From: Histomonas meleagridis
Lineage: Eukaryota > Parabasalia > Tritrichomonadida > Dientamoebidae
Direction: 5' to 3'
NCBI GenBank assembly: GCA_020186115.1
Contig: WSYJ01000005.1
Coordinates: forward strand, 310,001-374,000
DNA: 64,000 bases
Shown: piece after piece, positions 46,236-56,343 of the stretch
Layout of the letters: each line of letters starts with the position of its first letter
Position numbering within the stretch: the first letter of the stretch is position 1
Made by a program: the position numbers and the translations under genes
Notes under the pieces: generated by a model
Told to the model about the DNA's origin: nothing
Databases searched by the model: none
Seen by the model: the letters and a program-made list of their open reading frames with translations, nothing else

Positions 46236-47660
46236 TTTTTTGTGCGATAATTCAATGCGCCGAAGCCGTTTATTTGAACTGTTATCGTATATGTTGCAAC
46301 ACAAAAATGTAAAACATGTTTATTATGGAGACACCTAGTCAAAAAAATGAAAGGCTTGGAAGTAATAATATTGGCCTTGATATTGTATGCAATTATTTAT
46401 TAAATTCATATGTTTTTAAATGATCAATATAATAAATATTATTTAATACTTTAGACAAACATGGAAAATTATAATATAAAAAGAAAAAAATAAGTTATTT
46501 TGAGCTTTAAAAAGATAATCTTAATTCATACTTATACAGAAAAAATGATGAGCAAACTTAAGGATATCTTGAAGTTTTTCAACATTATCATTTCGTATTA
46601 TTTTCACAATTTCATATGGATTATGCCCTTCTTTAACATATTTCTTATGGAGTTCCCAATCGTTCACTGGAAGTTTATCAAGGTTTTCACTAAGTTCACT
46701 TTCATTTCTCTAATGAAGAAAATAAAAAGTATCTTTATTCTTTACACAATCTGAAGAAATCATATCCATTTCGATCATCTTTTCTAGAAGAAAATAAGAT
46801 TCAGTAGAATTTAAAGACAGAAGAAAACTTACAAATTCATTAAACAAACCATTATTGTTTGTGTTTATTTCTTTTTCTTTGTTTTCGACTTCTTTCATAA
46901 ATCGAAAATAAATAGTACAATCTTTCATTTGTGAAAGAAATGCTGAATAAATAAATCTACAAATAAAAAAGTATGGGAAAGTTGAAAAATTATTATTTGC
47001 TAAGTTCATAATTATTTCTACAGAACTATTAATATTATCTTCGTTTAATTTAAAAATGGTTTTTTCAAGCGATTCTAGTATAAGTCTAATTCTGTCAGAG
47101 GAGTGATAGTCTGAATGAATTGGTTAAGAGGATAGTGCATCACTAACAGAGTTTCCCATTTATAGATAATTAACCCGGTTGACTCAAATATAGTAACGAT
47201 AGTGTTAATTTTTAATTGTGTTTCACGTAAAAACCCTTATAAAGCTCTAAATTCTGAAAAAGTATGAATTTGTATCGAAAACAATCAAAAACCATGAGAA
47301 CTCTAATCAAATATGATAAAAACCGAAGATCACAACAATCTACTTGAATTTTTATATATTATATAAAACAATTAAATATTTTTAAAAAATGTTACGAATT
47401 AACTTCTTCTTCCAAATTTATAAACACAAGCCGTGCATTATACGGAAGTACTTTCTGAGAGAAGAGATAAAATGAAATCGGGCCATTCAAAAGTGGCGAA
47501 TGCAAATTTCAAAATTAATTATCCCGATACCACTTTTTGAAAAATTTTGTCACTTCAACAATTAAACATTGAATCCAAAAAGTGACCGATTTTGATAACA
47601 GATTTTGGGTGCACCAAACACCGTTTAAAATTCTATTTAACAAACTTTGTTCATATATAA
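46236..47660. other. Intergenic region with pseudogene and BEACH promoter side
   Basis: Contains the DUF3447 remnant at 46521-47123. Downstream of it is AT-rich DNA with two CAAAAAGTG/CACTTTTTG elements at 47531-47539 and 47576-47584 and a TCATATATA initiator-like site directly before the ATG at 47661. Confidence 0.55.
46521..47123 (-). pseudogene. DUF3447/ankyrin family remnant with in-frame stop
   Basis: One minus-strand frame reads a DUF3447-type N-terminus: helical stretches such as RIRLILESLEKTIFKL, then NNGLFNEFVSFLLSLN. It is broken by TAG at 46710-46712 and continues in the same frame with WELHKKYVKEGHNPYEIVKIIRN and DNVEKLQDILKF, the DUF3447 core, before ending at TAA 46521. There are no ankyrin repeats and no clear ATG at the expected place; the first Met is at 47009. 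Truncation, an in-frame stop and a missing 3' part together point to a pseudogene. Confidence 0.65.
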
Positions 47661-50600
47661 ATGAATTCGATTTCCAGGCTTGTTCTGGAGATCCTTAAAA
47701 TTCAATTACCAGAATCAACACAAGCTAAAACAGACATTGCAGAAATAGATTGTTTTATTCTAGAAAAAATGCCAACAATTAAAATTGACGAACTTAATTT
47801 TCCAATAACATTAGAAAACTTGCAAAAAAATGGGTTCGACTTTCCCTATATGCCGGATCTAATTAAAACATTTTATAAATATATGCAATCCAATAATACA
47901 GCAATTGACAATATTGGTGTGGTTGTATTTTATATGTACATCTTTTGGATTTTCTTTACTGATGAAAAAAATTTTGATTACATGGTTGATTTTTTATATG
48001 CTCTAGCAGCTCTTACAAAATCTTCATATTATGAACTTGCTATTCATATTTTTCTTTTTACCATTGCTTTCTATATCAAATGTACAGAAGATCCATCTAT
48101 GGATCTTATTGAAGAACCGATTGATTATTTATTATCAATATATCCAAATTTCACAATTTCGGAAAAAGTTACAAGTGAAATTAGTACACTTCTTTCATTT
48201 AAAATCGAAGTTCTTAATCTTACAGCTCTACAATTTATATCAAGTTTTTCAAATCATTTACCAATATCATCTATTGATATAACAGGATCTTTAATGGCAA
48301 ACAGTTTATTTTCCCGAATTGAGAAAGAATTATCACCATTTATAGTTGAACCTGAATTTCAAAAGACGAAAATTATTTTTGATTATATTCCAACATCACA
48401 AAACACTGAAATGAAATTCAACAAGACTCCAACTTTCGAGTCTGAAATCAACGTCAATGATCTTAATTTACTTAAAGATACTGTTTTCATATCAGAAATT
48501 GCATGTCCATTTTTAGAAGTTATTAAGTTAATATCATCTATTGCAGGTCATTCTAAGAACGAAATTATTTATATCTTTCATGTCTTTGAATCCCATTCTA
48601 AATCGTATGATTTACTTTATACAATTATTTTATTTGCTTCAAACCTTGAAATGGATGAAGAAATCTTAGCCTTATATTGGGACACGATTTTTAAGTCACC
48701 AATTTTTCGTTCTGATGTTTCTTCATTTGATAATACAGATTATTCGTCATTCATCTTACAACTACGATCAGATTCCATTGAAGCGATGTCAAACAGCGGT
48801 TTTGTCAATTTGAGTTATGTTATCAATTCGTTGTATGGGGAACCGTTATTATTTTGTGAGGTTATGCAAAGGATTGCATTACTTTATTCACATATTAATG
48901 AGAAAGAATTGGAAAATCCAATTTTAATTAAAGCAATCTCAAATTCATTAATTTATTTCCAAAAATTACATTTTAATGCTAAGCCTCAAAACTCAGCACT
49001 TATTGAAATAACAAGAAAATCATTATTCTTATTAATCACTTACGTAATCCAAAAAAAGGGTAAAATATGGCTATCTAATCAACATTTTGTTTCTGTTTTT
49101 CTTTCATTACTTTATGAAGCACCAGTACGTCCATTAATATTATATTCTATTAATGGATTTATTACAGGAATGAAAAATGTCTCTGAAATTGATGAACATT
49201 TTAAAAATGAGTTTAATAACATTGTAATATTTGGTGTTCCTTATATTCCAGATATACAATATACTGAATTGATATCATCTGTGATTAAAATGATAAATGA
49301 AACTCTTTTATACAAAAACGATTTTTACGTATTATTTTCTGAGTTGAAACCATATGTTTTTACAATAATGAATAAATTAGATGGTAGTAAATCATCATTT
49401 GATTTATTTTTACAATTATTACAATTTATATCATTTGATGGTAATGATATTAATACTTCTGATATTATTGATGGATGTTCACATTTTAAAGATCCAAAAT
49501 GTTTTCCTTTAATCAAGACAAAATTATTACAAATATTAGCAGCGAAACAAAACATTGAAATTAATATGATATTTAGGTTTAAAGTACCAGAAATGTTACC
49601 AATTCCATTACAAATATGTAATAATGATGAAGATTTCTTAAGCGTATTACAATGTTATCATAATGTTATGATAGGTTCATATGAAAATCGATTTTCTGCT
49701 CATGAAGGAGGCTTAGATTCATATTTATTAGATTGTTTATTAAGATACAAAGAAGATACTGAAGATCGATCAGAAATTGTCGATTTAATTTTAACGACAT
49801 TATCATTAATTTATGAAAAAATTTCGACTTCTACAATTGTACAAAAACATATAAGTTTATTTACTCCATTAAATTTGAACTTTATATCAATTTATCAATC
49901 GAATTTTATTAAGATATTAATTGAAATTTTATCGAAAATAATGAATTATCCACATTATTATACTGAAATTTCATCAAATTGTTCGACAATTATAATTGAT
50001 AATTTACCAGTCGATATAATTAACAAAGGATTTTCATTTGGTTTTTGGATATTTTTGGAACCTTTTAAAGTGAATTCACATATAGATTTATTTGAAATAT
50101 CAGATAAAATCGAATCTTCATTTTCTATAATATTAAGTGGTCGTTTTTTAAATGTACATTTAAATACGCCAACGTTTTCTTCATTAAATAGATTATCTGA
50201 AGGTATACCTTTAGGTGTTTGGACTTTAGTAGTCATTAATTGTAGAATTAGAAATAATAAAACTAATGTATCAATGCAAGTTAAAAATCAACATTTTTGT
50301 TGCTCTTTTATGGAATGGAAAGGATTCCCTACAAATGCTCCATTAACAATTACTGTTTGTAAACATTCCGAAAAAGAACCATTTCATACATGTGGTTATT
50401 TATCATCATTTGCATTCTTTCCATTTCATGAATCAGAACATTATTATAATATGATCAGTAATTGTCAAAGTATACCCAAAAATTCTTATTTCTTCATAAC
50501 TTTTCTTGAACAAAATCATGAAATTTATTTAAAGAATTATACAAAATTTAAAGAAATTATTATAAATTCAACTGGAAAATTTTCGAAATGTGAATTAACA

Positions 50601-53600
50601 TTTTTCGATGTTTTAATTAATCTTGTAAAAATTGAAACATTAATTCCATTATTTTCATTATCGAAAAAGAAACAAATGAATGGTTTAGATTCTATAAATA
50701 TCATCGAATTAACAGTTGATCTTTTAGTACATATCTTCCAATATTCATCAAGTGCATCACAATCATTTGATAATTGTATTCCAATTATTTCATATTTATT
50801 AAAAAGTTTAGATGATCAAAGTGATTTAATTATTAATTATAATTTATATATTAAATTTACACAATTAGCTCAATTAATTCAAGATAAAAACATATTAAAA
50901 TTATTATTTGATAATATTATTCTTAATTTTGATATATGGCAATTATCACCACATAAAATTAGAATATATAAACATTGGAGTAGAGTTTTAGTACAAGATT
51001 TCCATGAATATTTTGATTTTAATAAACTTTTATTAAAACTTCCAAACTTTGATAATTCGATCACAACAATTATTATCTCAATATTAAGTCAATTATCTGA
51101 TTATCAATTTACACAAGAAAATCTTGAAATTATTATTGGATTAGTATTAACTAAAAGTGATTTAGTATTAGTTAAACAATTACTTAATTTTATTATACAT
51201 ATAATATCACAAAAAAATTATTCATTCATACCAAAGTATATAAGTTATTTACATGTATTAATTGGTCATAATGATAAAGAAATTGCTTATTCATTAATAT
51301 CAATAATTTTACTGACAAATGATAAACTTGATTCAAGAATTGTAGCATTATCACATTCGATATCGAAATCATTAGCTACTGAAGAATTTTTAGATCAATT
51401 ATTAGAATTTGATAATCCTTCTTTGTTTCCTTTAGAATGTTTTGTAGCAGTTCAAGGGAATTTAGTAAAAAATTATTTGAAGAAAAAGAAAATTATTCCG
51501 TTGGATACATTATTAAAGATTTTATGGGGTGTTTCATTATTATATAATGATGAGAATTGTGATCAATTAATATTTGAATTTTTATCTAAATCTTCATCGA
51601 ATATATTTTTATTATGTTTAGTATTAGAAGCATTTTCTTATGTTACTGGAATTGAATCTAAAATATATTATTATTTAGAATATTTATTTTTCACAACTTC
51701 TGTTAAAGATGAGAAAGTTAAAGAATTAATTTTAGTTACACAATTCTTTATACTATTTCAAAATAAGAATACTATCAACAAGTTTTTATTTGATTTATTT
51801 AAGAATTCTCCATTTGATTATAAAATTGATAATTATTCTAATCATTCAAAATTAAATGTTAGAACATTAATTACAAGTATGATCGAATATTTAAAACAAC
51901 CTCGTGAAGTAATATTTGGATTAAACATCGATAAAAACAATTGGAAAGCATTAAATTTAGCTAAGTTATGTATTAATGTATTAGAAATGATTAATGATAA
52001 ATTACCATTTATTAATGGCGATATAATTATATGTTCATTTTTATTACGTTTTGATAAAGTTTATGTTATAAATCATATTAAAAATATGCAATATTTAAAT
52101 TTATATTCACAAAATCCAAATCAATTTAAAATATTAGAAATGTCTTCTATTAAATGTAATACGGATTTAGGATTCCAAAAAAATTATAATATAATTTCAT
52201 CAACAATTTCATTTAATTTCGTTCAAACATATTCTAATTCACAACAATTTAATACAATACTTAAACAAGAAAGAAATGCTATAATCGAATGGCATAAACG
52301 ACTCCAAAATTCACAAATCGAATTTATGAAAGTAATGAATAATGAAATCGAACAAAAAGTAATTTTATTATATGATAAAATGAATGATGAAACACGTGAT
52401 AAATCTGAAGAAAGTTTTCATGATTGGAGGAAATTAAATGCCGTTTTATCAAAAGGTGTATGGAAAAGTACAAATCAAAGTCAAATTAAATTACATTTCA
52501 AACGTGATTCGACTTTATGTGGTAAATTAGATTTACCTATGAAGATGAAACCAAATCTTCACTTTAACAATCATAAATTAGCTTCTTTAGCACGTGATAA
52601 AGGTAGTTTAAAGGAGGCAACTAAACAAATCCAAGAAGAAGAAAGTAAACCAAATGAACAACAACAAGAAGAAGAACAATTTACTGAAATCGATAAGAAT
52701 TCAAACATTATAACAGATGAAAAAAGTCAAAAGAATCCATTAAAACAATATAACTGTATCTATTGTAAACAAAATAAAGAAGAAAAATCAATTTTCGTAA
52801 TATATCCAAATGAATATTCTATTCAACATAGTTCCAAAAAAACACGAATTTTAATTTCTGATATTGATTTAATCCAACAAAGATATTATTTAACTGTACC
52901 TTGTGCAATGGAAATATATACAAAAAAGAGAAAATGTTATTTCATAGCATTCGAAAATGTGAACGTTTTTACTTCTATTCAACGACATATTAAAATTTCA
53001 CAAACTTCAACTTATTTACATTCATTACCGAAATATACAAACAAATGGTTAAAAGGAAAAATATCTAATTTCGAATATTTGATGAGAATTAATTATTCTT
53101 GTGGAAGAACTTTTAATGATCTTTCACAATATCCTTTCTTACCATGGATAATTCAAGATTATTCTCAAGATACACTTGACTTAAATGATGAATCGATTTA
53201 TAGGAACTTTAAATTACCGATGGGTTCAGTATCTGAAACAAATTTCGAAGAACATAAAGAAATGTATTCAAGTTGTAAATACTTTTATAACTGTGGTCCG
53301 ATTTGTCCGCCTAGAATTTTTAAGTATATGGTAAGATTAGAACCTTTTACTACTGCACATATCATCTTCCAAAGTGGAAAATTCGATCATAAAAATCGTA
53401 TTTTTAGAAATTTGCCCGAATGTTTTAAGAGTTCTATAACTGATAATTGTGAATTAATACCTGAATTCTTTTATTGTCCCGAAATGTTCGTAAATAAGGA
53501 CAATTTCGATTTAGGTATTCAAACTGATAATGGTGATGTAGAATTACCAAAATGGGCAAAAACTCCAATGGATTTAGTATATTTAAATAGAAAAGCACTC

Positions 53601-54779
53601 GAAAGTGATTTCACTTCAAGAAATATAAACCATTGGATTGACATGCACTTTGGCGTAAAGCAAAGAAATTTGGAAACAGGAAATGTTTACACGAAATTTA
53701 TGTATCCTTCAACAACAGAAATTAAAGATCAAAGTGAGAAAAAAGAAGCAGATTCATTAAGAAAACATTGTGGTCAAGTACCAAGACAAATATTTCATGA
53801 TCCTCATCCAATTAGAAATTTACAAAAACAACAACAATTACAACCTAAAGCATATCCTATTATCGAATTGGTGGATAAGAAAATTATATCATATAAATTT
53901 ATCTTCAAATCAAAAAAGACAATTGGAGTTTTTGCTACTGGTTCAAATGAAATCCAACACTTCTCTTTTGGCTTTGGAGGCCAAGGAATTGAAGCAACTA
54001 AAACGGCAAGTTTTATTTTACAAGAATCAATTTCATCTAATTCATTAATCATAAACAAATATTGTTTAATCAATGTATCAAACAACAAGAGAACGTTTCA
54101 AATTATAGACTTCAAAAGAAAAACAACAAGAACATCGTCGAGTGTTTTTGGTGAAATAGTATCAGTTTCATATGACGAACCGTTAATCATAACGATAGGC
54201 TCAGATTCAGTAGTTTACTTCTGGGACTTTTCTGACATTCGGAAACCGTTAATATCCATTGAATCACCACATCAAGAATATATCTCCTCAGCACATTCAT
54301 GCGTATTTGATACTGCTGTTTTAGGGACCAATGATGGATTTCTCGATGTCATTTCATTACGTAATGGACGAATTATCCAAAGTATTGATTTGAAGGGCGA
54401 TAAACCAGTTGCAATCGAAATCTCGAAGTCATTTGGGTTTATTTTTGTTCATTCTATTGATCCTAACAAGAAAACATCATCACTTTCATTATATAATATT
54501 AATGGGTTATTGTTAAAGAAGATACAATTGAAAGATACAGTAACATCAATGATAACATGGGAAAACAACGAAGGATTCGACTTCGCTTCGGTGGTAACAT
54601 CGAACACTTCTTCAGCGACAAACAAAGTTTTCACATTTGAACTTTATTATATGAATTTGAACGAAAATGTATTTAGATCAAAGATTCCAATTTCTTCCTT
54701 AAATTATGATAAGAAGAATCAAATTGTAATCGGCGTGAATACTGAAGGGAAATTAATACTGTTTCCTTATAAGTCATAA
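47661..54779 (+). CDS. BEACH-WD40 protein (neurobeachin/LvsA-like)
   Basis: A 2372-residue protein. A long helical armadillo-like N-terminal half contains a ConA-like lectin-fold segment at about 776-920 (GFSFGFWIFLEPF). A PH-like domain lies at about 1693-1790. The BEACH domain is at about 1795-2055 with the signature LMRINYSCGRTFNDLSQYPFLPWIIQDY, and WD40 repeats fill about 2080-2372. This is the standard order of BEACH proteins. They act in lysosome-related organelle size, autophagy, contractile vacuole and receptor traffic. A polar Gln/Glu-rich linker at about 1655-1690 precedes the PH. The middle of the gene is among the most AT-rich coding DNA in the window. The start is supported by a TCATATATA initiator-like sequence 11 nt upstream. 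Confidence 0.93.
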   Translation: MNSISRLVLEILKIQLPESTQAKTDIAEIDCFILEKMPTIKIDELNFPITLENLQKNGFDFPYMPDLIKTFYKYMQSNNTAIDNIGVVVFYMYIFWIFFTDEKNFDYMVDFLYALAALTKSSYYELAIHIFLFTIAFYIKCTEDPSMDLIEEPIDYLLSIYPNFTISEKVTSEISTLLSFKIEVLNLTALQFISSFSNHLPISSIDITGSLMANSLFSRIEKELSPFIVEPEFQKTKIIFDYIPTSQNTEMKFNKTPTFESEINVNDLNLLKDTVFISEIACPFLEVIKLISSIAGHSKNEIIYIFHVFESHSKSYDLLYTIILFASNLEMDEEILALYWDTIFKSPIFRSDVSSFDNTDYSSFILQLRSDSIEAMSNSGFVNLSYVINSLYGEPLLFCEVMQRIALLYSHINEKELENPILIKAISNSLIYFQKLHFNAKPQNSALIEITRKSLFLLITYVIQKKGKIWLSNQHFVSVFLSLLYEAPVRPLILYSINGFITGMKNVSEIDEHFKNEFNNIVIFGVPYIPDIQYTELISSVIKMINETLLYKNDFYVLFSELKPYVFTIMNKLDGSKSSFDLFLQLLQFISFDGNDINTSDIIDGCSHFKDPKCFPLIKTKLLQILAAKQNIEINMIFRFKVPEMLPIPLQICNNDEDFLSVLQCYHNVMIGSYENRFSAHEGGLDSYLLDCLLRYKEDTEDRSEIVDLILTTLSLIYEKISTSTIVQKHISLFTPLNLNFISIYQSNFIKILIEILSKIMNYPHYYTEISSNCSTIIIDNLPVDIINKGFSFGFWIFLEPFKVNSHIDLFEISDKIESSFSIILSGRFLNVHLNTPTFSSLNRLSEGIPLGVWTLVVINCRIRNNKTNVSMQVKNQHFCCSFMEWKGFPTNAPLTITVCKHSEKEPFHTCGYLSSFAFFPFHESEHYYNMISNCQSIPKNSYFFITFLEQNHEIYLKNYTKFKEIIINSTGKFSKCELTFFDVLINLVKIETLIPLFSLSKKKQMNGLDSINIIELTVDLLVHIFQYSSSASQSFDNCIPIISYLLKSLDDQSDLIINYNLYIKFTQLAQLIQDKNILKLLFDNIILNFDIWQLSPHKIRIYKHWSRVLVQDFHEYFDFNKLLLKLPNFDNSITTIIISILSQLSDYQFTQENLEIIIGLVLTKSDLVLVKQLLNFIIHIISQKNYSFIPKYISYLHVLIGHNDKEIAYSLISIILLTNDKLDSRIVALSHSISKSLATEEFLDQLLEFDNPSLFPLECFVAVQGNLVKNYLKKKKIIPLDTLLKILWGVSLLYNDENCDQLIFEFLSKSSSNIFLLCLVLEAFSYVTGIESKIYYYLEYLFFTTSVKDEKVKELILVTQFFILFQNKNTINKFLFDLFKNSPFDYKIDNYSNHSKLNVRTLITSMIEYLKQPREVIFGLNIDKNNWKALNLAKLCINVLEMINDKLPFINGDIIICSFLLRFDKVYVINHIKNMQYLNLYSQNPNQFKILEMSSIKCNTDLGFQKNYNIISSTISFNFVQTYSNSQQFNTILKQERNAIIEWHKRLQNSQIEFMKVMNNEIEQKVILLYDKMNDETRDKSEESFHDWRKLNAVLSKGVWKSTNQSQIKLHFKRDSTLCGKLDLPMKMKPNLHFNNHKLASLARDKGSLKEATKQIQEEESKPNEQQQEEEQFTEIDKNSNIITDEKSQKNPLKQYNCIYCKQNKEEKSIFVIYPNEYSIQHSSKKTRILISDIDLIQQRYYLTVPCAMEIYTKKRKCYFIAFENVNVFTSIQRHIKISQTSTYLHSLPKYTNKWLKGKISNFEYLMRINYSCGRTFNDLSQYPFLPWIIQDYSQDTLDLNDESIYRNFKLPMGSVSETNFEEHKEMYSSCKYFYNCGPICPPRIFKYMVRLEPFTTAHIIFQSGKFDHKNRIFRNLPECFKSSITDNCELIPEFFYCPEMFVNKDNFDLGIQTDNGDVELPKWAKTPMDLVYLNRKALESDFTSRNINHWIDMHFGVKQRNLETGNVYTKFMYPSTTEIKDQSEKKEADSLRKHCGQVPRQIFHDPHPIRNLQKQQQLQPKAYPIIELVDKKIISYKFIFKSKKTIGVFATGSNEIQHFSFGFGGQGIEATKTASFILQESISSNSLIINKYCLINVSNNKRTFQIIDFKRKTTRTSSSVFGEIVSVSYDEPLIITIGSDSVVYFWDFSDIRKPLISIESPHQEYISSAHSCVFDTAVLGTNDGFLDVISLRNGRIIQSIDLKGDKPVAIEISKSFGFIFVHSIDPNKKTSSLSLYNINGLLLKKIQLKDTVTSMITWENNEGFDFASVVTSNTSSATNKVFTFELYYMNLNENVFRSKIPISSLNYDKKNQIVIGVNTEGKLILFPYKS

Positions 54780-55256
54780 GTAAAAATTGATTTTGTATTT
54801 CCATTTTATGAAAAATGAAATGAGAAAAAGATATTTGGACAAACTAAACTTAGATAAATTTAGGATCACCTTTTGCTTTGTTTTGTTATTATGACTTATT
54901 TCGGATTGAAAATTAAAAGAAATTATGCGATAGAAAATTTTGGAGACAATTGAATTGAATTTGATCAGTTGTCCTTATGGCAGCAATTGTTTTGTACAAA
55001 GTATTATTTGCCCGTTTTTTCTTGTGTAACAGATTGAAAAAAAAAAATTTAACTGTGGCTGTGAGTTTCAATTTTTTATCAAAGTTTCTTTTGCTTCAGT
55101 TGAGAAAATTAACAACTCGTTAGGCAAGATTTCAATTTAAAAATATAATTTTTGATCACAATTCTTTTCGAAAACAAAACAATAAAACAATAATTGAGTG
55201 ATTATTTAAAAATCTAAACTCGGTTGCTATAAAAGAATTTCATAAATGGAATGAGT
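54780..55256. other. Intergenic, no gene seen
   Basis: The 477-bp gap between the convergent BEACH and Rab genes is AT-rich with no recognisable element. Confidence 0.55.
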
Positions 55257-55871
55257 TTAGCATTTGAACTTTCTCTTCTTTTGTGGTTCAGCTTTTGTGA
55301 GATCAGCAGTTTTATGCTTTTCCTCATCGCCCGCTGCGCTGCCACCAGCATTTGTATCATTCATATTTTCCAAACATTTCTTGGAAATTGTTGTAAAAAG
55401 ATCTTCTATGCCAGAACCGGTTAATGCAGATGTCTCAAAGAATTGGGCACCAATTGAAGAAGCCTTAGCATTGCCCTGTTCTTCGGAGATAATACGGTCT
55501 TTTTCGAGATCGCACTTATTTCCAACGAGGAAGAGTTCCACATCTGGGCCAGCATTCTCTTTCAAGTTGCTTGACCAGTAATCAATTTCTGTGAAAGTGG
55601 ATTCATCAATTATCGAATAGCAAAGAATGGCAGCTTGAGCACCACGATAATACATTGGAGCTAAAACACGGAATCTTTCTTGACCTGCTGTATCCCAAAT
55701 CTGGAGAGATACCTTCTTTCCGTCGACGTCAAGAGTCTTTGAAGCATAAGAAGCACCTAATGTTGGTGATGCAGAATCATCGTACTTCCCGTTGATAAGA
55801 TATGAAACGATGCAAGTTTTTCCGACTGCTGATTGTCCAAGGAGAACAACCTTAACTTCGTTTTCTTCCAT
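55257..55871 (-). CDS. Rab-family GTPase, Rab5/21/22-like
   Basis: A 204-residue protein from the ATG at 55871; the frame upstream opens only with TTG. All GTPase motifs are intact: P-loop GQSAVGKTC, switch I around PTLGASYASK, WDTAGQERF, NKCDLE and ETSAL. The segment LAPMYYRGAQAAI is typical of the endosomal Rab5/21/22 group, which controls early endosome fusion and traffic. The hypervariable end is Gly/Ala/Lys-rich and finishes KKRKFKC, so there is only one C-terminal Cys. The usual CC, CxC or CAAX prenylation motif is absent. GC content is higher than average for the window. The stop overlaps TAAA. Confidence 0.92.
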   Translation of the reverse strand: MEENEVKVVLLGQSAVGKTCIVSYLINGKYDDSASPTLGASYASKTLDVDGKKVSLQIWDTAGQERFRVLAPMYYRGAQAAILCYSIIDESTFTEIDYWSSNLKENAGPDVELFLVGNKCDLEKDRIISEEQGNAKASSIGAQFFETSALTGSGIEDLFTTISKKCLENMNDTNAGGSAAGDEEKHKTADLTKAEPQKKRKFKC

Positions 55872-56343
55872 GTTAAACTGTCTAATAAATCCATTCAAAT
55901 TCAATTGCTTTTCAAAAACAATTTTCAATGCAAAAAGCAGTTTTGTTTTTTGGCCATTGTTGGGAAAGAATTGAAGCTCACAGTCACACCGCGATTCACA
56001 ATTAAGAAAAAAGTGAATGAAAAAGGCTGTCTTTTTTCAGTGTTTGTAAGCTAAGTGTTTATTATTGTAAAAATATATTCCTTTTGTTTTATTTGTGCAG
56101 TTTTATAAAAAAAAACGTCAACATAACAGTAAAGTGGTATATTAATACGAAAAAGTGACAAAGGTCTGTAAGGATCTCATTCTATTAAACCATTCGCTTA
56201 TTTTTCTTCTAATTAAACCTCTGTGTTTGATCTATTTGATATATTATTTATAACAGCAAATTTTTGTGTTTTTTCTCATAATGATTAAAATCGACATTTG
56301 TAATTTAAGTTTTCTCTTAATGTAGTCAAACAAAAAAATAAAG
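55872..56343. other. Intergenic, promoter side of Rab gene
   Basis: The 472-bp region holds AAAAAAGTGAA at 56007-56017 and AAAAAGTGA at 56150-56158, which are CACTTTTTT/G-like on the minus strand but 136 and 279 nt from the Rab ATG. No gene is seen. Confidence 0.5.

Noticed and set aside
43478-46304. TTG-initiated N-terminal extensions of the homocysteine methyltransferase (to 43510) and ABC transporter (to 46304)
   Set aside because: Both genes have an in-frame ATG shortly downstream that leaves all domain motifs intact; nuclear genes of this type should start at ATG.
47100-47185. tRNA-like sequence (GGTTAAG and CCCGGTTGACTC)
   Set aside because: No consistent acceptor, anticodon and T stems could be formed; position 33 of the putative anticodon loop is wrong.
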